This document shows positions 34,701 through 44,387 of a DNA stretch of 64,000 bases, piece by piece. The stretch lies in contig NZ_SNWW01000002.1 in assembly GCF_004362015.1 (NCBI RefSeq), positions 186,001 through 250,000 of the forward strand, in the 5' to 3' direction. The stretch's first letter is position 1. Each line of letters starts with the position of its first letter. A program made the position numbers and the translations under genes. Under the pieces are notes generated by a model. The model was not told the DNA's origin, did no database searches, and saw only the letters and a program-made list of their open reading frames with translations. The DNA is from Flavobacterium chryseum. Lineage in GTDB: Bacteria > Bacteroidota > Bacteroidia > Flavobacteriales > Flavobacteriaceae.

Positions 34701-34877
34701 TTATAAAGGAGCGGGTCCGGGTGAATCTTGCGGAAGCATAAAACATGGGCCTGTATAAGGAAATGGTGTCCATGGTATTGTGCAAACTGTTTGATAAGGA
34801 TCACCTCCAATTGTGCTTTTTTGTTCATCGATACTTAATACTTCAACTCCTTTAAAATTTAAAATTGTTTTTAACAT
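34701..34877 (-). CDS. Double-glycine leader peptide (possible secreted natural product precursor)
   Basis: From the ATG at 34877 a 58-residue peptide begins MLKTILNFKGVEVLSIDEQK and has a Gly-Gly at residues 24-25, the leader type of Bacteroidota GG-motif natural product precursors exported by C39 peptidase transporters. The remaining 33-residue core is rich in Pro, Thr and aromatic residues and has two Cys (CTIPW and PCFML contexts) that could form a disulfide or be modified. No modification enzyme or transporter is adjacent. The longer in-frame start at 34955 would place extra residues before a standard leader and is rejected. Confidence 0.65.
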   Translation of the reverse strand: MLKTILNFKGVEVLSIDEQKSTIGGDPYQTVCTIPWTPFPYTGPCFMLPQDSPGPAPL

Positions 34878-35029
34878 AATAGTAAGGTTGTTTGTTTTTG
34901 TACTCTCAATCACTTTTATCTGTTGAGTTTCAGACAGAAAATTAAATGTAACCATTTAGTTTTCAGAATAAATATAAGAAAAATAATCGTTTTAAAACGA
35001 AATGTAAGTTTTTATTTTTTATAAATAAA

Positions 35030-35059
35030 AATAAGAAAGCAGTTCAAAACTGAACTGCT
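35030..35059 (-). terminator. Terminator after the 90-residue membrane protein gene
   Basis: A 9-bp stem AGCAGTTCA/TGAACTGCT with an AAAC loop is followed on the leftward strand by a U-rich tract, 31 bp after the stop. Confidence 0.75.
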
Positions 35060-35089
35060 TTTTCTTCAAAATAAATAAAAATAAAACTA

Positions 35090-35362
35090 TTAAATATAAT
35101 TTTGCTTCGTTAGAAAAAAGAAAACGATTAGCACAACTGCCATAATGAGTATTCTATAAATGGATGCCTGAACTATTTTTGTACCGTTGCTTTTATCTTC
35201 TTTCCTTTGTTTTATCATATTTAAAATCATTATTGGAATGAAGATTATTATTGAGAGATACAGATAATATCTTACGTATTCTCTAAAAAATGCTGATATA
35301 ACTACAAGTAACAACCCCCACAAAAGAAGAAGAACATTTATTTCTTTACTATTTTTCATCAT
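35090..35362 (-). CDS. Small membrane protein of unknown function
   Basis: I do not recognise this 90-residue protein. It has three probable helices: residues 9-24, 31-48 and 69-86, with a lysine-rich cytoplasmic loop (KQRKEDKSNGTK) between the second and third. It stands between the double-glycine peptide gene and the DUF4302 gene, with its own terminator. The 3' hairpin resembles the one behind DUF4302 in sequence. Confidence 0.6.
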   Translation of the reverse strand: MMKNSKEINVLLLLWGLLLVVISAFFREYVRYYLYLSIIIFIPIMILNMIKQRKEDKSNGTKIVQASIYRILIMAVVLIVFFFLTKQNYI

Positions 35363-35430
35363 TGTTTCTTTAAATTTAAAATCATTTAATGCGATGCATA
35401 ATATTCATTAATATTTTTTGCTTGTATTTA

Positions 35431-35460
35431 AAAAAGCAGCCCAAAACTGAGCTGCTTTTT
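35431..35460 (-). terminator. Terminator of the Sus-like operon
   Basis: AAAAAGCAGC pairs with GCTGCTTTTT around a short loop, 28 bp after the DUF4302 stop. The sequence is nearly the same as the hairpin at 35038-35059. Confidence 0.75.
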
Positions 35461-35487
35461 TTCAAAATAAAAATTAAAACTAAACTA

Positions 35488-36870
35488 TTACTGGAATGAA
35501 TACGCAACCATTCTAAAAGGAGTTGTTGTACTTGTAAATGTATAAGCTGTATAACCAGAAACTGGAGTTTTAGCAAAATAGAGTCCTTGAGGATTCATAA
35601 ACTCGTCATCTAACGCTTTTAAGAAAGACGGCGTTGCTATTGCTGGAGCAGCTGCAGTTGCAGTAGATTTCCAAACACCTGGAACTAAAGTAACTGTTTT
35701 ATTAACAGCATCAGTAGTTATAGTAAAATAATGATATCTTCTGGCAATTGTTACGGCTGGGTTTGTTACAGCTGCAAATCTATATTCGATATAACTTGTT
35801 CCATCAGGATTATTAAACCATGGTTGTATTCTACTGATCATTAATCCTGCACCAGCGGCCGCCTCAGCATTTGCTAATAAAGATAGAAATAGAGCAGAAT
35901 TAGCTGGTTCTGGTTTAGTTATATTATATATATAAGCATAAACATTATTGCCACTTTGTGGCAACAATAATTTATAATCATCTGTAAGGATTAACGGTTT
36001 GTTACTATATTTAATTACAGCACTAACTCCGTTTGTTCCTGTTGCCGTAAAACTTCCATCTGCATCATTATAAACGAAATCTGTTAATTTTTGACCACCA
36101 ACTTCAATTGCCGGATTCACTACAATTCCGGTTGGTGTATAACCAACACCAAAATTAAAACTTACAGAATAACCTGCTTCTATAGAATTTGCATTTGCAT
36201 AACGTGTAACATCAGAAAATGAAAAATCAAACTGATGTTTTGTTGTTCCGTCATTTGTTTCTAATAGTCTAAACAAAGGTCTTGCATTAGATCCTATTAC
36301 ATTAGAAATCATGTCAAAATTCTTAGGTAAATTATCTCGCTCTTCTTTTGTTGCTTTTACAAAACGTATTTCTTGTCCGTTTCTATTGGCTTTAAAAATA
36401 ATTTGACCATTTTCCTGTCCATAATACAGAAATTGGAAATCTCCTAAATATCCTTTTGCTCGCAATGCCTCGATTGGATAATTATCTGACTCAGACAAAA
36501 GATGTATCCAGTTTCTTGTTGTAAATGTTAAACTTACGGTGCTTCCTAACTGTATCTGATATTCACTTTTTTGAGTTACATCTGTATCTAAATCATCATC
36601 AAAATCAGAAGACATTTCAACTGTACCATCAGCCGCAAACTTGAAAAAATGAGTATAGCCACCCAAAATAGTATTGTCTGTAAAATAGATTGCTTTCCAT
36701 CCTTCCGGAGAAGAAAGTAATGCTTCTTTTAATTCTGCCATTTGCGCATTTAAACGCTCAGTTGGCGTTTTATCAAACTTTGGATCTGCGTCTGTGTTGT
36801 TATCGCAGGAGCTTAGTTGCAATGCTAAAAACGCTGCAAATAAGTACTTATATATGTTTTTTATTTTCAT
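35488..36870 (-). CDS. DUF4302 domain lipoprotein
   Basis: The 460-residue protein has a lipoprotein signal with the lipobox LQLSSC (Cys about residue 22) and matches DUF4302, a family found next to SusC/SusD pairs in Bacteroidota. The N-terminal half has GWKAIYFTDN and GGYTHFFKFAADGTVEMSSD. A surface or periplasmic ligand-binding role is inferred from its neighbours. It is the last gene of the uptake locus, 10 bp after the metallohydrolase gene. Confidence 0.85.
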   Translation of the reverse strand: MKIKNIYKYLFAAFLALQLSSCDNNTDADPKFDKTPTERLNAQMAELKEALLSSPEGWKAIYFTDNTILGGYTHFFKFAADGTVEMSSDFDDDLDTDVTQKSEYQIQLGSTVSLTFTTRNWIHLLSESDNYPIEALRAKGYLGDFQFLYYGQENGQIIFKANRNGQEIRFVKATKEERDNLPKNFDMISNVIGSNARPLFRLLETNDGTTKHQFDFSFSDVTRYANANSIEAGYSVSFNFGVGYTPTGIVVNPAIEVGGQKLTDFVYNDADGSFTATGTNGVSAVIKYSNKPLILTDDYKLLLPQSGNNVYAYIYNITKPEPANSALFLSLLANAEAAAGAGLMISRIQPWFNNPDGTSYIEYRFAAVTNPAVTIARRYHYFTITTDAVNKTVTLVPGVWKSTATAAAPAIATPSFLKALDDEFMNPQGLYFAKTPVSGYTAYTFTSTTTPFRMVAYSFQ

Positions 36871-36880
36871 GATACTTGTT

Positions 36881-37741
36881 TTATTTGTTTATTACAGCTG
36901 TAGTATTTTTTTCTGCCTCATCTCTTAAAGCATAAAAATCCATATTAAAAGCTTCTTTGAAATATTTTACTACAATTGCTTCTTTTGCTTTTAAAGCCTG
37001 GTAAGCAAAAGGGCTTTCTATACCATCTAAAAATGCTGCATATTCGTCTTTAGAATAGATCAATATCATTGAAGCCGTTTCTGCAAAGTCTTCATTAATA
37101 TTTGATCTTGCATAACTGGTAATAAATCCAAGTTCATTTGATTCTGGTATCTCATAATTATACCAGTCTGCTGTATATCCACTTGGAGTCAGCGTTTTCC
37201 ATGTTTTTTCATCAAATGGTTTATTCTGATTTAATATGTGTATGTACTCGTGCTGAATTGTGTGAATAAACTCAGACACATTTGCACGATCTGTTTGATC
37301 TATGTAATCTGTTTCAAACAAAGTAACACGCTGTCCACCTTCGGCTAAACCCAGGGTTCTCGTTCCTACACTGTTTAAATTTACTCCGCCAACTAAAACA
37401 ATTTCCCTTGGAGCAATTTTCTTAACGAAATCTGCACCGCCAATTGCTGAATAACTTTTAAGCCAGATGGTTTGAACAATTTCTAATGCAGGCTGTACTT
37501 TTTCGATTGTAGGAGGAAATAAGTAACGACTGTTATCAACTGTATTTTGATTCCATTTGTATTGCACATTTATATTATATGGATTTAAATATGTAGTTGT
37601 GATCCAGTTATCTAAACTGGTTTTTACTGGCTGCGTGTAGTCTAATTGACTTTCTCCCGGCTGTTCATCGCCAGCACATGAAATTAGAACTATCGAAACT
37701 AGTGCTAAAAATGCCACTTTATTATATTTTAATAATTTCAT
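36881..37741 (-). CDS. Zinc metallohydrolase lipoprotein of a SusCD locus
   Basis: The 286-residue lipoprotein has the lipobox VLISC (Cys22) and the zinc motif HEYIH at residues 164-168, with a downstream Glu in NEDFAETASM. This fits the substrate-import-associated zinc metallohydrolase family located beside TonB-dependent transporters. It could trim a peptide ligand before import, but the substrate is not known. It overlaps nothing and is co-directional with SusD (17-bp gap). Confidence 0.85.
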   Translation of the reverse strand: MKLLKYNKVAFLALVSIVLISCAGDEQPGESQLDYTQPVKTSLDNWITTTYLNPYNINVQYKWNQNTVDNSRYLFPPTIEKVQPALEIVQTIWLKSYSAIGGADFVKKIAPREIVLVGGVNLNSVGTRTLGLAEGGQRVTLFETDYIDQTDRANVSEFIHTIQHEYIHILNQNKPFDEKTWKTLTPSGYTADWYNYEIPESNELGFITSYARSNINEDFAETASMILIYSKDEYAAFLDGIESPFAYQALKAKEAIVVKYFKEAFNMDFYALRDEAEKNTTAVINK

Positions 37742-37757
37742 AATTTTGATTTTAGGA

Positions 37758-39236
37758 TTATCTAGGATTTAGTTCAACGCCTGTATTTGATGCATGAAGC
37801 GGAATTTGCAATGCTCTGCGGTTATCGTCCTTTACCAGCTTATTTACTGGTTTATTTGATGTTTCATGATTAACTACAATATTAAAACGCTTAATATCAA
37901 ACCATCTAATACCTTCATGTATAAAATCTCTTCTTCTTGTTTCTACAATCGCTTTTACATATGATGTCTGCACAGGCGTCATTGTATAAAAAGGTGTATA
38001 TTCATCCTGAATAACTGGAAACATTGCTACTACTTTTGCTTCTGTCAATTTATCTGTAGCAGGATTATACGTTGGCGTTCTCGTTGCTAAAAAATATTCT
38101 AGTTCGTCATTTGCTAAAGCTATCTGACCTTTCATAACGTGAGCTTCTATTCTGTTTAAGAAAAACTCATCATTACTTAATAAAACTTCGGCAACATACG
38201 GATCTCCAATTGCTGCAGTTACATTTGAATATTTAAAGTATTCGTAAAACTTTGGAAGAAATAAAGTGGTACTACCATTTGAAGAATAGAAATTATAATA
38301 ATATGCTTTGCCAAATAAATTTGTACTTGCTCCAAAAATCTCCGGACGACGTAAACCTGATAAATTAAAACGGTTTAAATAATAGAGTCTGCTTACAATT
38401 GTGTTTGCAGAAACGATTAATAAATTGGTTTCAACATCACTGGCTGCATATCTTAATTGTTGATCTTCGACACCTAAAGATTCATAAGTTGAAAAATCTC
38501 TTAGTTTACCTTCTGGTTTTGAACCTAAATCATCAGATAATGCTATAACTCTGTCCCAGTCACCTTTTACTAAATAAAACCTACTTGCAAATGCTTTTGA
38601 AGCGGATACATTAAAGTGAAATCTTGGTTGTTTATAGTCATTTGTAACATATTTTAAACCTTCTTCGATATCTTTTGCTATAAAATCGTAAACTTCGGCA
38701 ACAGAATTTCTCTTGTATTTAGCTACCAAATCTGTTTCTGGTTTTGTTACATAAGGAATACCCAAATCTGTAGCAGCTGTAGCAGGATTGTAACGTTTTG
38801 ACCAAAGTGAAACCAACATAAAATGCGAATATGCTCTTGCTATTAATGCTTCTCCTTTTTGCGGATTTAAACTTGCCTGATTCCCTAATTCATCAATTGC
38901 TTCTAATGCTTTGTTTGCACTTGCTATTGCTTTGTAACAGGCATCCCAATAATAGGCTTGAGTATCAATATCAGTAGCATCTGTATTAATTTCCCAATTG
39001 TAGTTTTGTTCGTTTCTTATTAAAGTTGATGGAAGTCCACTATCAAAAACGTTATCAGACATTGTTTCAGCAATTTCAAAATAACTCATTTGAGGATATG
39101 CTTCAACTAATAATTCTGATATTTTTTCAGGTGTATCAATTTCAGTTCTATTATCTGGCTTTTCCGACAGGAAATCATCACAACTAGTAATACTTATAAG
39201 TATCAATAGGGATAATGTTATTTTTAAGTTTTTCAT
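37758..39236 (-). CDS. RagB/SusD family outer-membrane lipoprotein
   Basis: The 492-residue protein has a lipobox (SITSC, Cys about 19) and the SusD fold: an N-terminal TPR-like part (KGEALIARAYSHFMLVSLWSKRYNP, typical of SusD) and a C-terminal RRDFIHEGIRWFDIKRF segment. It forms the ligand-capturing lid over the SusC transporter encoded just upstream in the operon (13-bp gap). The ligand is unknown; the accompanying metallohydrolase suggests a peptide rather than glycan substrate, by inference. Confidence 0.93.
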   Translation of the reverse strand: MKNLKITLSLLILISITSCDDFLSEKPDNRTEIDTPEKISELLVEAYPQMSYFEIAETMSDNVFDSGLPSTLIRNEQNYNWEINTDATDIDTQAYYWDACYKAIASANKALEAIDELGNQASLNPQKGEALIARAYSHFMLVSLWSKRYNPATAATDLGIPYVTKPETDLVAKYKRNSVAEVYDFIAKDIEEGLKYVTNDYKQPRFHFNVSASKAFASRFYLVKGDWDRVIALSDDLGSKPEGKLRDFSTYESLGVEDQQLRYAASDVETNLLIVSANTIVSRLYYLNRFNLSGLRRPEIFGASTNLFGKAYYYNFYSSNGSTTLFLPKFYEYFKYSNVTAAIGDPYVAEVLLSNDEFFLNRIEAHVMKGQIALANDELEYFLATRTPTYNPATDKLTEAKVVAMFPVIQDEYTPFYTMTPVQTSYVKAIVETRRRDFIHEGIRWFDIKRFNIVVNHETSNKPVNKLVKDDNRRALQIPLHASNTGVELNPR

Positions 39237-39248
39237 GATTTTTTACTA

Positions 39249-42200
39249 TTATAATGAAAGGTTTAAAGTAAATGTATATTGAGATGTTACTGGTAAGGCA
39301 ACTCCTCCAGAGTTACGAAACTCAGGATCCTGACCATTTAATCTCTTATCAGAGTAAAGTAACCACGGGTTGACCGCTGAACCTTTTAATGTAAAAGTGC
39401 TTAACCCTAATTTTCTCTTGAAATCACTTGGAAATTCCCAACTTAGCGATATGTTTTTTAATCTAACAAAATCTCCATCTGCAATACGAGCATCAGAATA
39501 ATTGTAGGTATTGTAAGCTCTCGCAAGAGTACGTTCTCCACCATAATTAGCATTTAGACGTTTGTCTGCAATGACAGGAACATTTGTAAAATTTTCGTCT
39601 CCGGGATTGATCCAACGATTTGTAAAATCTTTAGTAAATACTGTTAAATCATCATATGTACTGTCGTACACAGGGTTTAAACGAACTTTGTTTCCTCCAG
39701 ATCCTACAAAAAACACATATAAAGACCAATTTTTATAAGTAAATGTATTGGCTAAACCGATAGATTTATTAGGTTCAATTGACCCTTCATATTTTAAATA
39801 ATTAGTTACATTTAAATTATCCTGGAAATTAGCATCTGTTATGTTGTCTTCTGCCCCATCTTGCAAAATAAAAGTTGGTAAACCTTCGTTATTTAAACCT
39901 TGAAATTGGTAAGAATATAATGAATTTCTTGGGTGTCCAACTGTATTTCCTCCATTTGCATCAATTAAATCAAATGCTGTTGGGGTATTTTCCAGTTTTG
40001 TAATTTTTTGTGTGTAAACAGAAAAATTAAGCGTTGTTGACCATTTGAAGTCCTTACCATCAATGTTTTTAGTTGTAAATCCTACCTCCAAACCTTTAGT
40101 TTCCATATCTGCATTATTTCCTTGTCTGATTCTTTGTCCTCCAATTCCGGATGTGATTACATAATCAACCAAATCAAATGCTTTACGACGATAAATGTCT
40201 GTTGTTAACTGAACTCTGTTATTAAACATTCCAAGATCAACACCAATATTAGTTTCAAATTGTTTTTCCCAAGTTAAACTTCCATTTTGTAATTCATCAA
40301 TTCTAATTGAAGATTCTCTGTCATCAAGGCCAAAACGATCTGTAATATAACTTTTATAGATTGCTAATGAATTTGTTGCTGGTCCGGCTGTAGCAGTTAA
40401 ACCATAGGAAGCTCTTACTGCTAAAGTATTTACTGATTCAATGTCTTTCATGAAGCTTTCTTCAGCAACATTCCATTTACCACTAAAAGTATACGTTGGC
40501 AACCATCTTGATGAATCGCTGTTTCCTTGTCTGTTTGATCCATCATAACGTCCTGTAACAGAAGCTGTATAACGACGATCGTATGTGTAACCTACTTTTC
40601 CAAAGAAACCTACTGTTCTTTCTTTTTCTTGATTGAAACCATAATAAGAATCTCCTCCGTTGATGATTTTTTCGATAATTCTAGGATCTGTAAATGCTGT
40701 TAACCCTTTGTCATATTGTAAACCTGCTGCAGTAAAATTATCACTGTTTCTGTCAACAACTCTTAATTCAGTACCAAATAAACCTTCTACTTCGTGTTTA
40801 TCACTAAATGTATTTCTATAGTTTACACTATTTCTTAAGTTATAAGAAGTTAAGTCGTTAGTAAATTTTCTTAAGAAACCTCCGTTTGGTAAAACTGATT
40901 CTTTTGGTAATGTTAAATTATTTGGATCTTGGTATAAAAAGATATTTTGATCTCTTACTAAAGTATTTACTCCATCTTCTCCATCTGGTGTACCTGCTTT
41001 GTAAGCTCCAACAACATTTGAACCTTCTAAAATTTTATGCTCACGACTTGTGTTTGCGTAACGAGCTGAACCTGTTAAGTTATAATTTAAGTGTGGCGTA
41101 AGTTTATAATCTAAATCTAATTGGAAACGGATATCTTTTACTTTGATCTCCATGTAATTGTTTGCCAATTCATTAATAATGTTCATTTTAGCCCAGTTGT
41201 TTCTGTAATACTCAAGATTACCATTATCATCGTAAGGACGTAATGTTCTGCTTGTGTTTAGTACATAATTAAATGGATTGATATCAAAATCACGTGTTAC
41301 TTTACCAAATACAACATCTTTTTCGCTTTCGTAACTTCCCGGCGCACCTTGGTCACGTATAGAAGCCAATGTAGATAAAGTAATATTTAATCTGTCATTC
41401 ACATAAAACGTACCTCTGATATTAGATGAAATTTGTTTTACATCATCAGCAATTGTCCATCCCGGATCTGTATAATATCCTAAAGAAGCATAAAATGTAT
41501 TGTTTTTACCACCTCCTGAAAAACTTAAAGAGTGATTTTGAGTAATAGATGGTCTGAATAATACACTAAACCAATCTGTATTAGCCAATTCGTATTTCTT
41601 TAAAAAGTTATTACGACTAACCGGATCATTATTAACTAAATAACTATCAGTTTCAGGCACATAAGTATTAATAGCTCTACCTAAAATATTATAAGCTCCA
41701 CCATATCTTCCGTTTACTGTAGAAGGTAAATCTAAATAACCTTTAGCTTCCATTTCCTTCATAATACTCATAGATTCCTGAGAATTCAAAATATCATATT
41801 GGCTATAATTTGGAACTGCTCTAACACTTTGCTCTAAACCATAACTTACTTTTAATGGCGAATCTCTACGACCTTGCTTTGTTGTAATAACTACAACTCC
41901 ATTTAATGATCTTGAACCATAGATCGAAGTTGCAGAGGCATCTTTAAGAATCTCAATGCTCTGAATATCATTTGCATTTAATCCTGCAACAGAAGAACTT
42001 AACAATGTTTCTGAATTTCCTGATGCTAAATCAGCAAATGATAAATTGATAATATCTTCCTGAACAACACCATCAATTACCCATAAAGGTTTTGTATCTC
42101 CAAAAATTGAAGAAGATCCACGAACGGTAATTTTAGGAGCTGTACCAAATGTTCCAGTTACGTTTTGCACTGTAACTCCGGCAGCTTTACCCTCAATCAT

Positions 42201-42977
42201 TCTACTTACATCTACAACACCATCAACTTTTAGTTCAGCTCCTGAAATTTTACTGATCGCTCCTGTAAAAGTTCTTTTAGATGTTTTTTCGTATCCTGTA
42301 GTTACTACAACTTCTTTTAAATTTTGTCCTGCTTCATTTAAAATAATCGTTGGTGAAGTATTTTCTATTCCTATTTCTTTAGTTTCCATACCAACATAAG
42401 AAATAACAAGACCAGTACTATTAGCAGGCATTTCGATAGAAAAATTACCATCAAAATCTGTTAATACTGCAATTTTAGTTCCTTTTGCCATAACTGTTGC
42501 TCCAGGTAATGGAACTCCACTTGGATCAGTAACTTTTCCTTTAATAATTGGACCTGCAGTTAAAATTTCAAACAATGAATCACGATTATCTGCTTTTGCA
42601 AAAGGATCTGCAGCTGCACTTTTTTGCAATATAATCTGATTACTAATTTCTGAATAACTAATGTTAAATGGTGCTAGAATTCGGCTAAGAATACTAGACA
42701 ACATTTCATTATTAGCATCTATACTAACTTTATAATTTAGTTGAGGAAGTCTTGAATTGTAAGAAAATTTTACATGTGCAGACTTTTCAATTTTAGACAA
42801 TGCATTGTCCAAAGTCAAATTTTCAACTGTAATTGTAACTTTGGTATCTAGTTTTTTCTGCCCGTTTATACTGTTTGCCATTGTAACACTTGAAAATACA
42901 AGTGCTAAGACAAACTGAAATAGCGTTATTTTCATGATTCGGTAGAGTAATCGTTGTTTAACAACTGGTTTTTTCAT
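39249..42977 (-). CDS. SusC/RagA TonB-linked outer-membrane transporter with STN domain
   Basis: The 1242-residue transporter has a signal peptide, an STN signalling domain (about residues 48-115), a carboxypeptidase-regulatory-like domain (about 145-225), a TonB plug (VVTTGYEKTSKRTFTGAIS onward) and a 22-strand barrel. The STN domain transmits ligand binding to an anti-sigma factor, matching the fecR gene directly upstream. It imports large solutes with TonB energy. The N-terminal extension before the signal core (KKPVVKQRLLYRIMK) is basic; a later start is possible. Confidence 0.95.
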   Translation of the reverse strand: MKKPVVKQRLLYRIMKITLFQFVLALVFSSVTMANSINGQKKLDTKVTITVENLTLDNALSKIEKSAHVKFSYNSRLPQLNYKVSIDANNEMLSSILSRILAPFNISYSEISNQIILQKSAAADPFAKADNRDSLFEILTAGPIIKGKVTDPSGVPLPGATVMAKGTKIAVLTDFDGNFSIEMPANSTGLVISYVGMETKEIGIENTSPTIILNEAGQNLKEVVVTTGYEKTSKRTFTGAISKISGAELKVDGVVDVSRMIEGKAAGVTVQNVTGTFGTAPKITVRGSSSIFGDTKPLWVIDGVVQEDIINLSFADLASGNSETLLSSSVAGLNANDIQSIEILKDASATSIYGSRSLNGVVVITTKQGRRDSPLKVSYGLEQSVRAVPNYSQYDILNSQESMSIMKEMEAKGYLDLPSTVNGRYGGAYNILGRAINTYVPETDSYLVNNDPVSRNNFLKKYELANTDWFSVLFRPSITQNHSLSFSGGGKNNTFYASLGYYTDPGWTIADDVKQISSNIRGTFYVNDRLNITLSTLASIRDQGAPGSYESEKDVVFGKVTRDFDINPFNYVLNTSRTLRPYDDNGNLEYYRNNWAKMNIINELANNYMEIKVKDIRFQLDLDYKLTPHLNYNLTGSARYANTSREHKILEGSNVVGAYKAGTPDGEDGVNTLVRDQNIFLYQDPNNLTLPKESVLPNGGFLRKFTNDLTSYNLRNSVNYRNTFSDKHEVEGLFGTELRVVDRNSDNFTAAGLQYDKGLTAFTDPRIIEKIINGGDSYYGFNQEKERTVGFFGKVGYTYDRRYTASVTGRYDGSNRQGNSDSSRWLPTYTFSGKWNVAEESFMKDIESVNTLAVRASYGLTATAGPATNSLAIYKSYITDRFGLDDRESSIRIDELQNGSLTWEKQFETNIGVDLGMFNNRVQLTTDIYRRKAFDLVDYVITSGIGGQRIRQGNNADMETKGLEVGFTTKNIDGKDFKWSTTLNFSVYTQKITKLENTPTAFDLIDANGGNTVGHPRNSLYSYQFQGLNNEGLPTFILQDGAEDNITDANFQDNLNVTNYLKYEGSIEPNKSIGLANTFTYKNWSLYVFFVGSGGNKVRLNPVYDSTYDDLTVFTKDFTNRWINPGDENFTNVPVIADKRLNANYGGERTLARAYNTYNYSDARIADGDFVRLKNISLSWEFPSDFKRKLGLSTFTLKGSAVNPWLLYSDKRLNGQDPEFRNSGGVALPVTSQYTFTLNLSL

Positions 42978-43066
42978 AATTTTGGTGTGTTTTGATTAAT
43001 ACTGTTCGAGTGTATTTTTAAGAAACGTAATGAATGACTCTTTACAGAGAGAAATTCAATTTTATT

Positions 43067-43099
43067 AAGTGTCGATAATGTTACAGCATTTCGGCACTT
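43067..43099. other. Hairpin between fecR and susC
   Basis: AAGTGTCGA pairs with TCGGCACTT (one mismatch) around a 15-nt loop. The T-run lies on the rightward side, so it is not a normal terminator for the leftward genes; a role as mRNA structure is possible. Confidence 0.4.
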
Positions 43100-43190
43100 T
43101 TTTTAATGCATTTTATTCTTACATAGGCTTTTAATGATATTTGGTTTAAGTTTGGTTTTTAGATAAAATTTGTTTGAAAAATAAATAGGG

Positions 43191-44306
43191 CTAATTACAA
43201 CCTTCTGAATGTATGGTAATTTGATTTCCATTCATCTCGAATGTACTATCGCCTCCAATACTTTTGCAAATGATTTTAAGTTTTTCCGGTAACGGCTGAT
43301 CACTTAGCGATGTTGTTAAATGACAATCTTTAAGTTTATCTTTAGGATAATCAATCTCAACTAAATAAGCCTGCTCTATTGTCTCGAAAATTTGAGTGAT
43401 TGGAATATCATTAAATTCAAAACTAAGCTGCTCAATATTTCCAACACTATGAACCAACACTTCGTCTTTAGTAATATTGGTTATTTTATTAAATACCAAA
43501 TCTTTACGAATGAATCGAAGTGCCTGATTTGGAAGTAATACTACTTCGTCATCATTTTCATTAGAAACCAGACTATTTGATTTTACCCTTACTTTACCGG
43601 TGCGAACGAGAACTTCAACATTTTGCTGGTCCTGATATGCTTTAATTCTAAAACTAGTACCAACTACTCTTGTTACAATTTCGTTTGCATAAACAAAAAA
43701 GGGCTTTTTGGGATTTTTACTAATTTCAAAGAAACCTTCGCCGGATAAATAAACCTTTCTTTCATTTCCGGTAAAGATTTTAGGATAACTTAATTTACTT
43801 TTTGGTTGTAATAAAACAGAACTTCCATCTGATAATGTTATGATTTGAGAGATATCCGAGTTATTAGTTTGCTCAACCAACCCTTCATCATTTTCTTCAA
43901 TCAATTCATTGTATGTAACCACAGTATTGGTCGTTATACTATTATTTCTAAAAATATAAAGTGATATAAAAATCAACAAAACTGCTGCTACTGCTGCACT
44001 TAACCAATACCTTTGCAAAAATCTAATCTTTGATTTTTTGGTTTGGTTATAAAAATTTTCTTTTTCTTCGATTTTATTCCAGGTAGATTGTAATGCTTCG
44101 TGAATCTGGTTTTGAGACAAATTCACATCAGTAACTTTCATTGCTAATAATAAAAGTCTGGCATCCTCAACTAATTTGGCTCGTTGACGGTTTTCTAAAG
44201 TCCATTCCTCCCAGCCTTGTTCATCAATTTTTGAAAGAATCCATAATTGAAATGATTCATCAGCTAAAAAATCTTCGATTTCGGTATAATTATTACGTTT
44301 TTGCAT
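43191..44306 (-). CDS. FecR family anti-sigma factor
   Basis: The 371-residue protein has an N-terminal cytoplasmic helical part, one membrane helix (about 101-120), a periplasmic FecR domain (LSDGSSVLLQPKSKLSYPKIF ... GEGFFEISKNPKKPFFVYA) and a C-terminal DUF4974 domain. It should hold the ECF sigma factor encoded 81 bp upstream and release it when the SusC STN domain signals. The gene order sigma, FecR, SusC is the standard one. Confidence 0.94.
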   Translation of the reverse strand: MQKRNNYTEIEDFLADESFQLWILSKIDEQGWEEWTLENRQRAKLVEDARLLLLAMKVTDVNLSQNQIHEALQSTWNKIEEKENFYNQTKKSKIRFLQRYWLSAAVAAVLLIFISLYIFRNNSITTNTVVTYNELIEENDEGLVEQTNNSDISQIITLSDGSSVLLQPKSKLSYPKIFTGNERKVYLSGEGFFEISKNPKKPFFVYANEIVTRVVGTSFRIKAYQDQQNVEVLVRTGKVRVKSNSLVSNENDDEVVLLPNQALRFIRKDLVFNKITNITKDEVLVHSVGNIEQLSFEFNDIPITQIFETIEQAYLVEIDYPKDKLKDCHLTTSLSDQPLPEKLKIICKSIGGDSTFEMNGNQITIHSEGCN

Positions 44307-44387
44307 CTAGAGATAAGGGTTACAAAAACATAGAGGACAGCTTTCTTATTACATACTCACCTAATTGTGATTATTTTTAAGTTTTTT

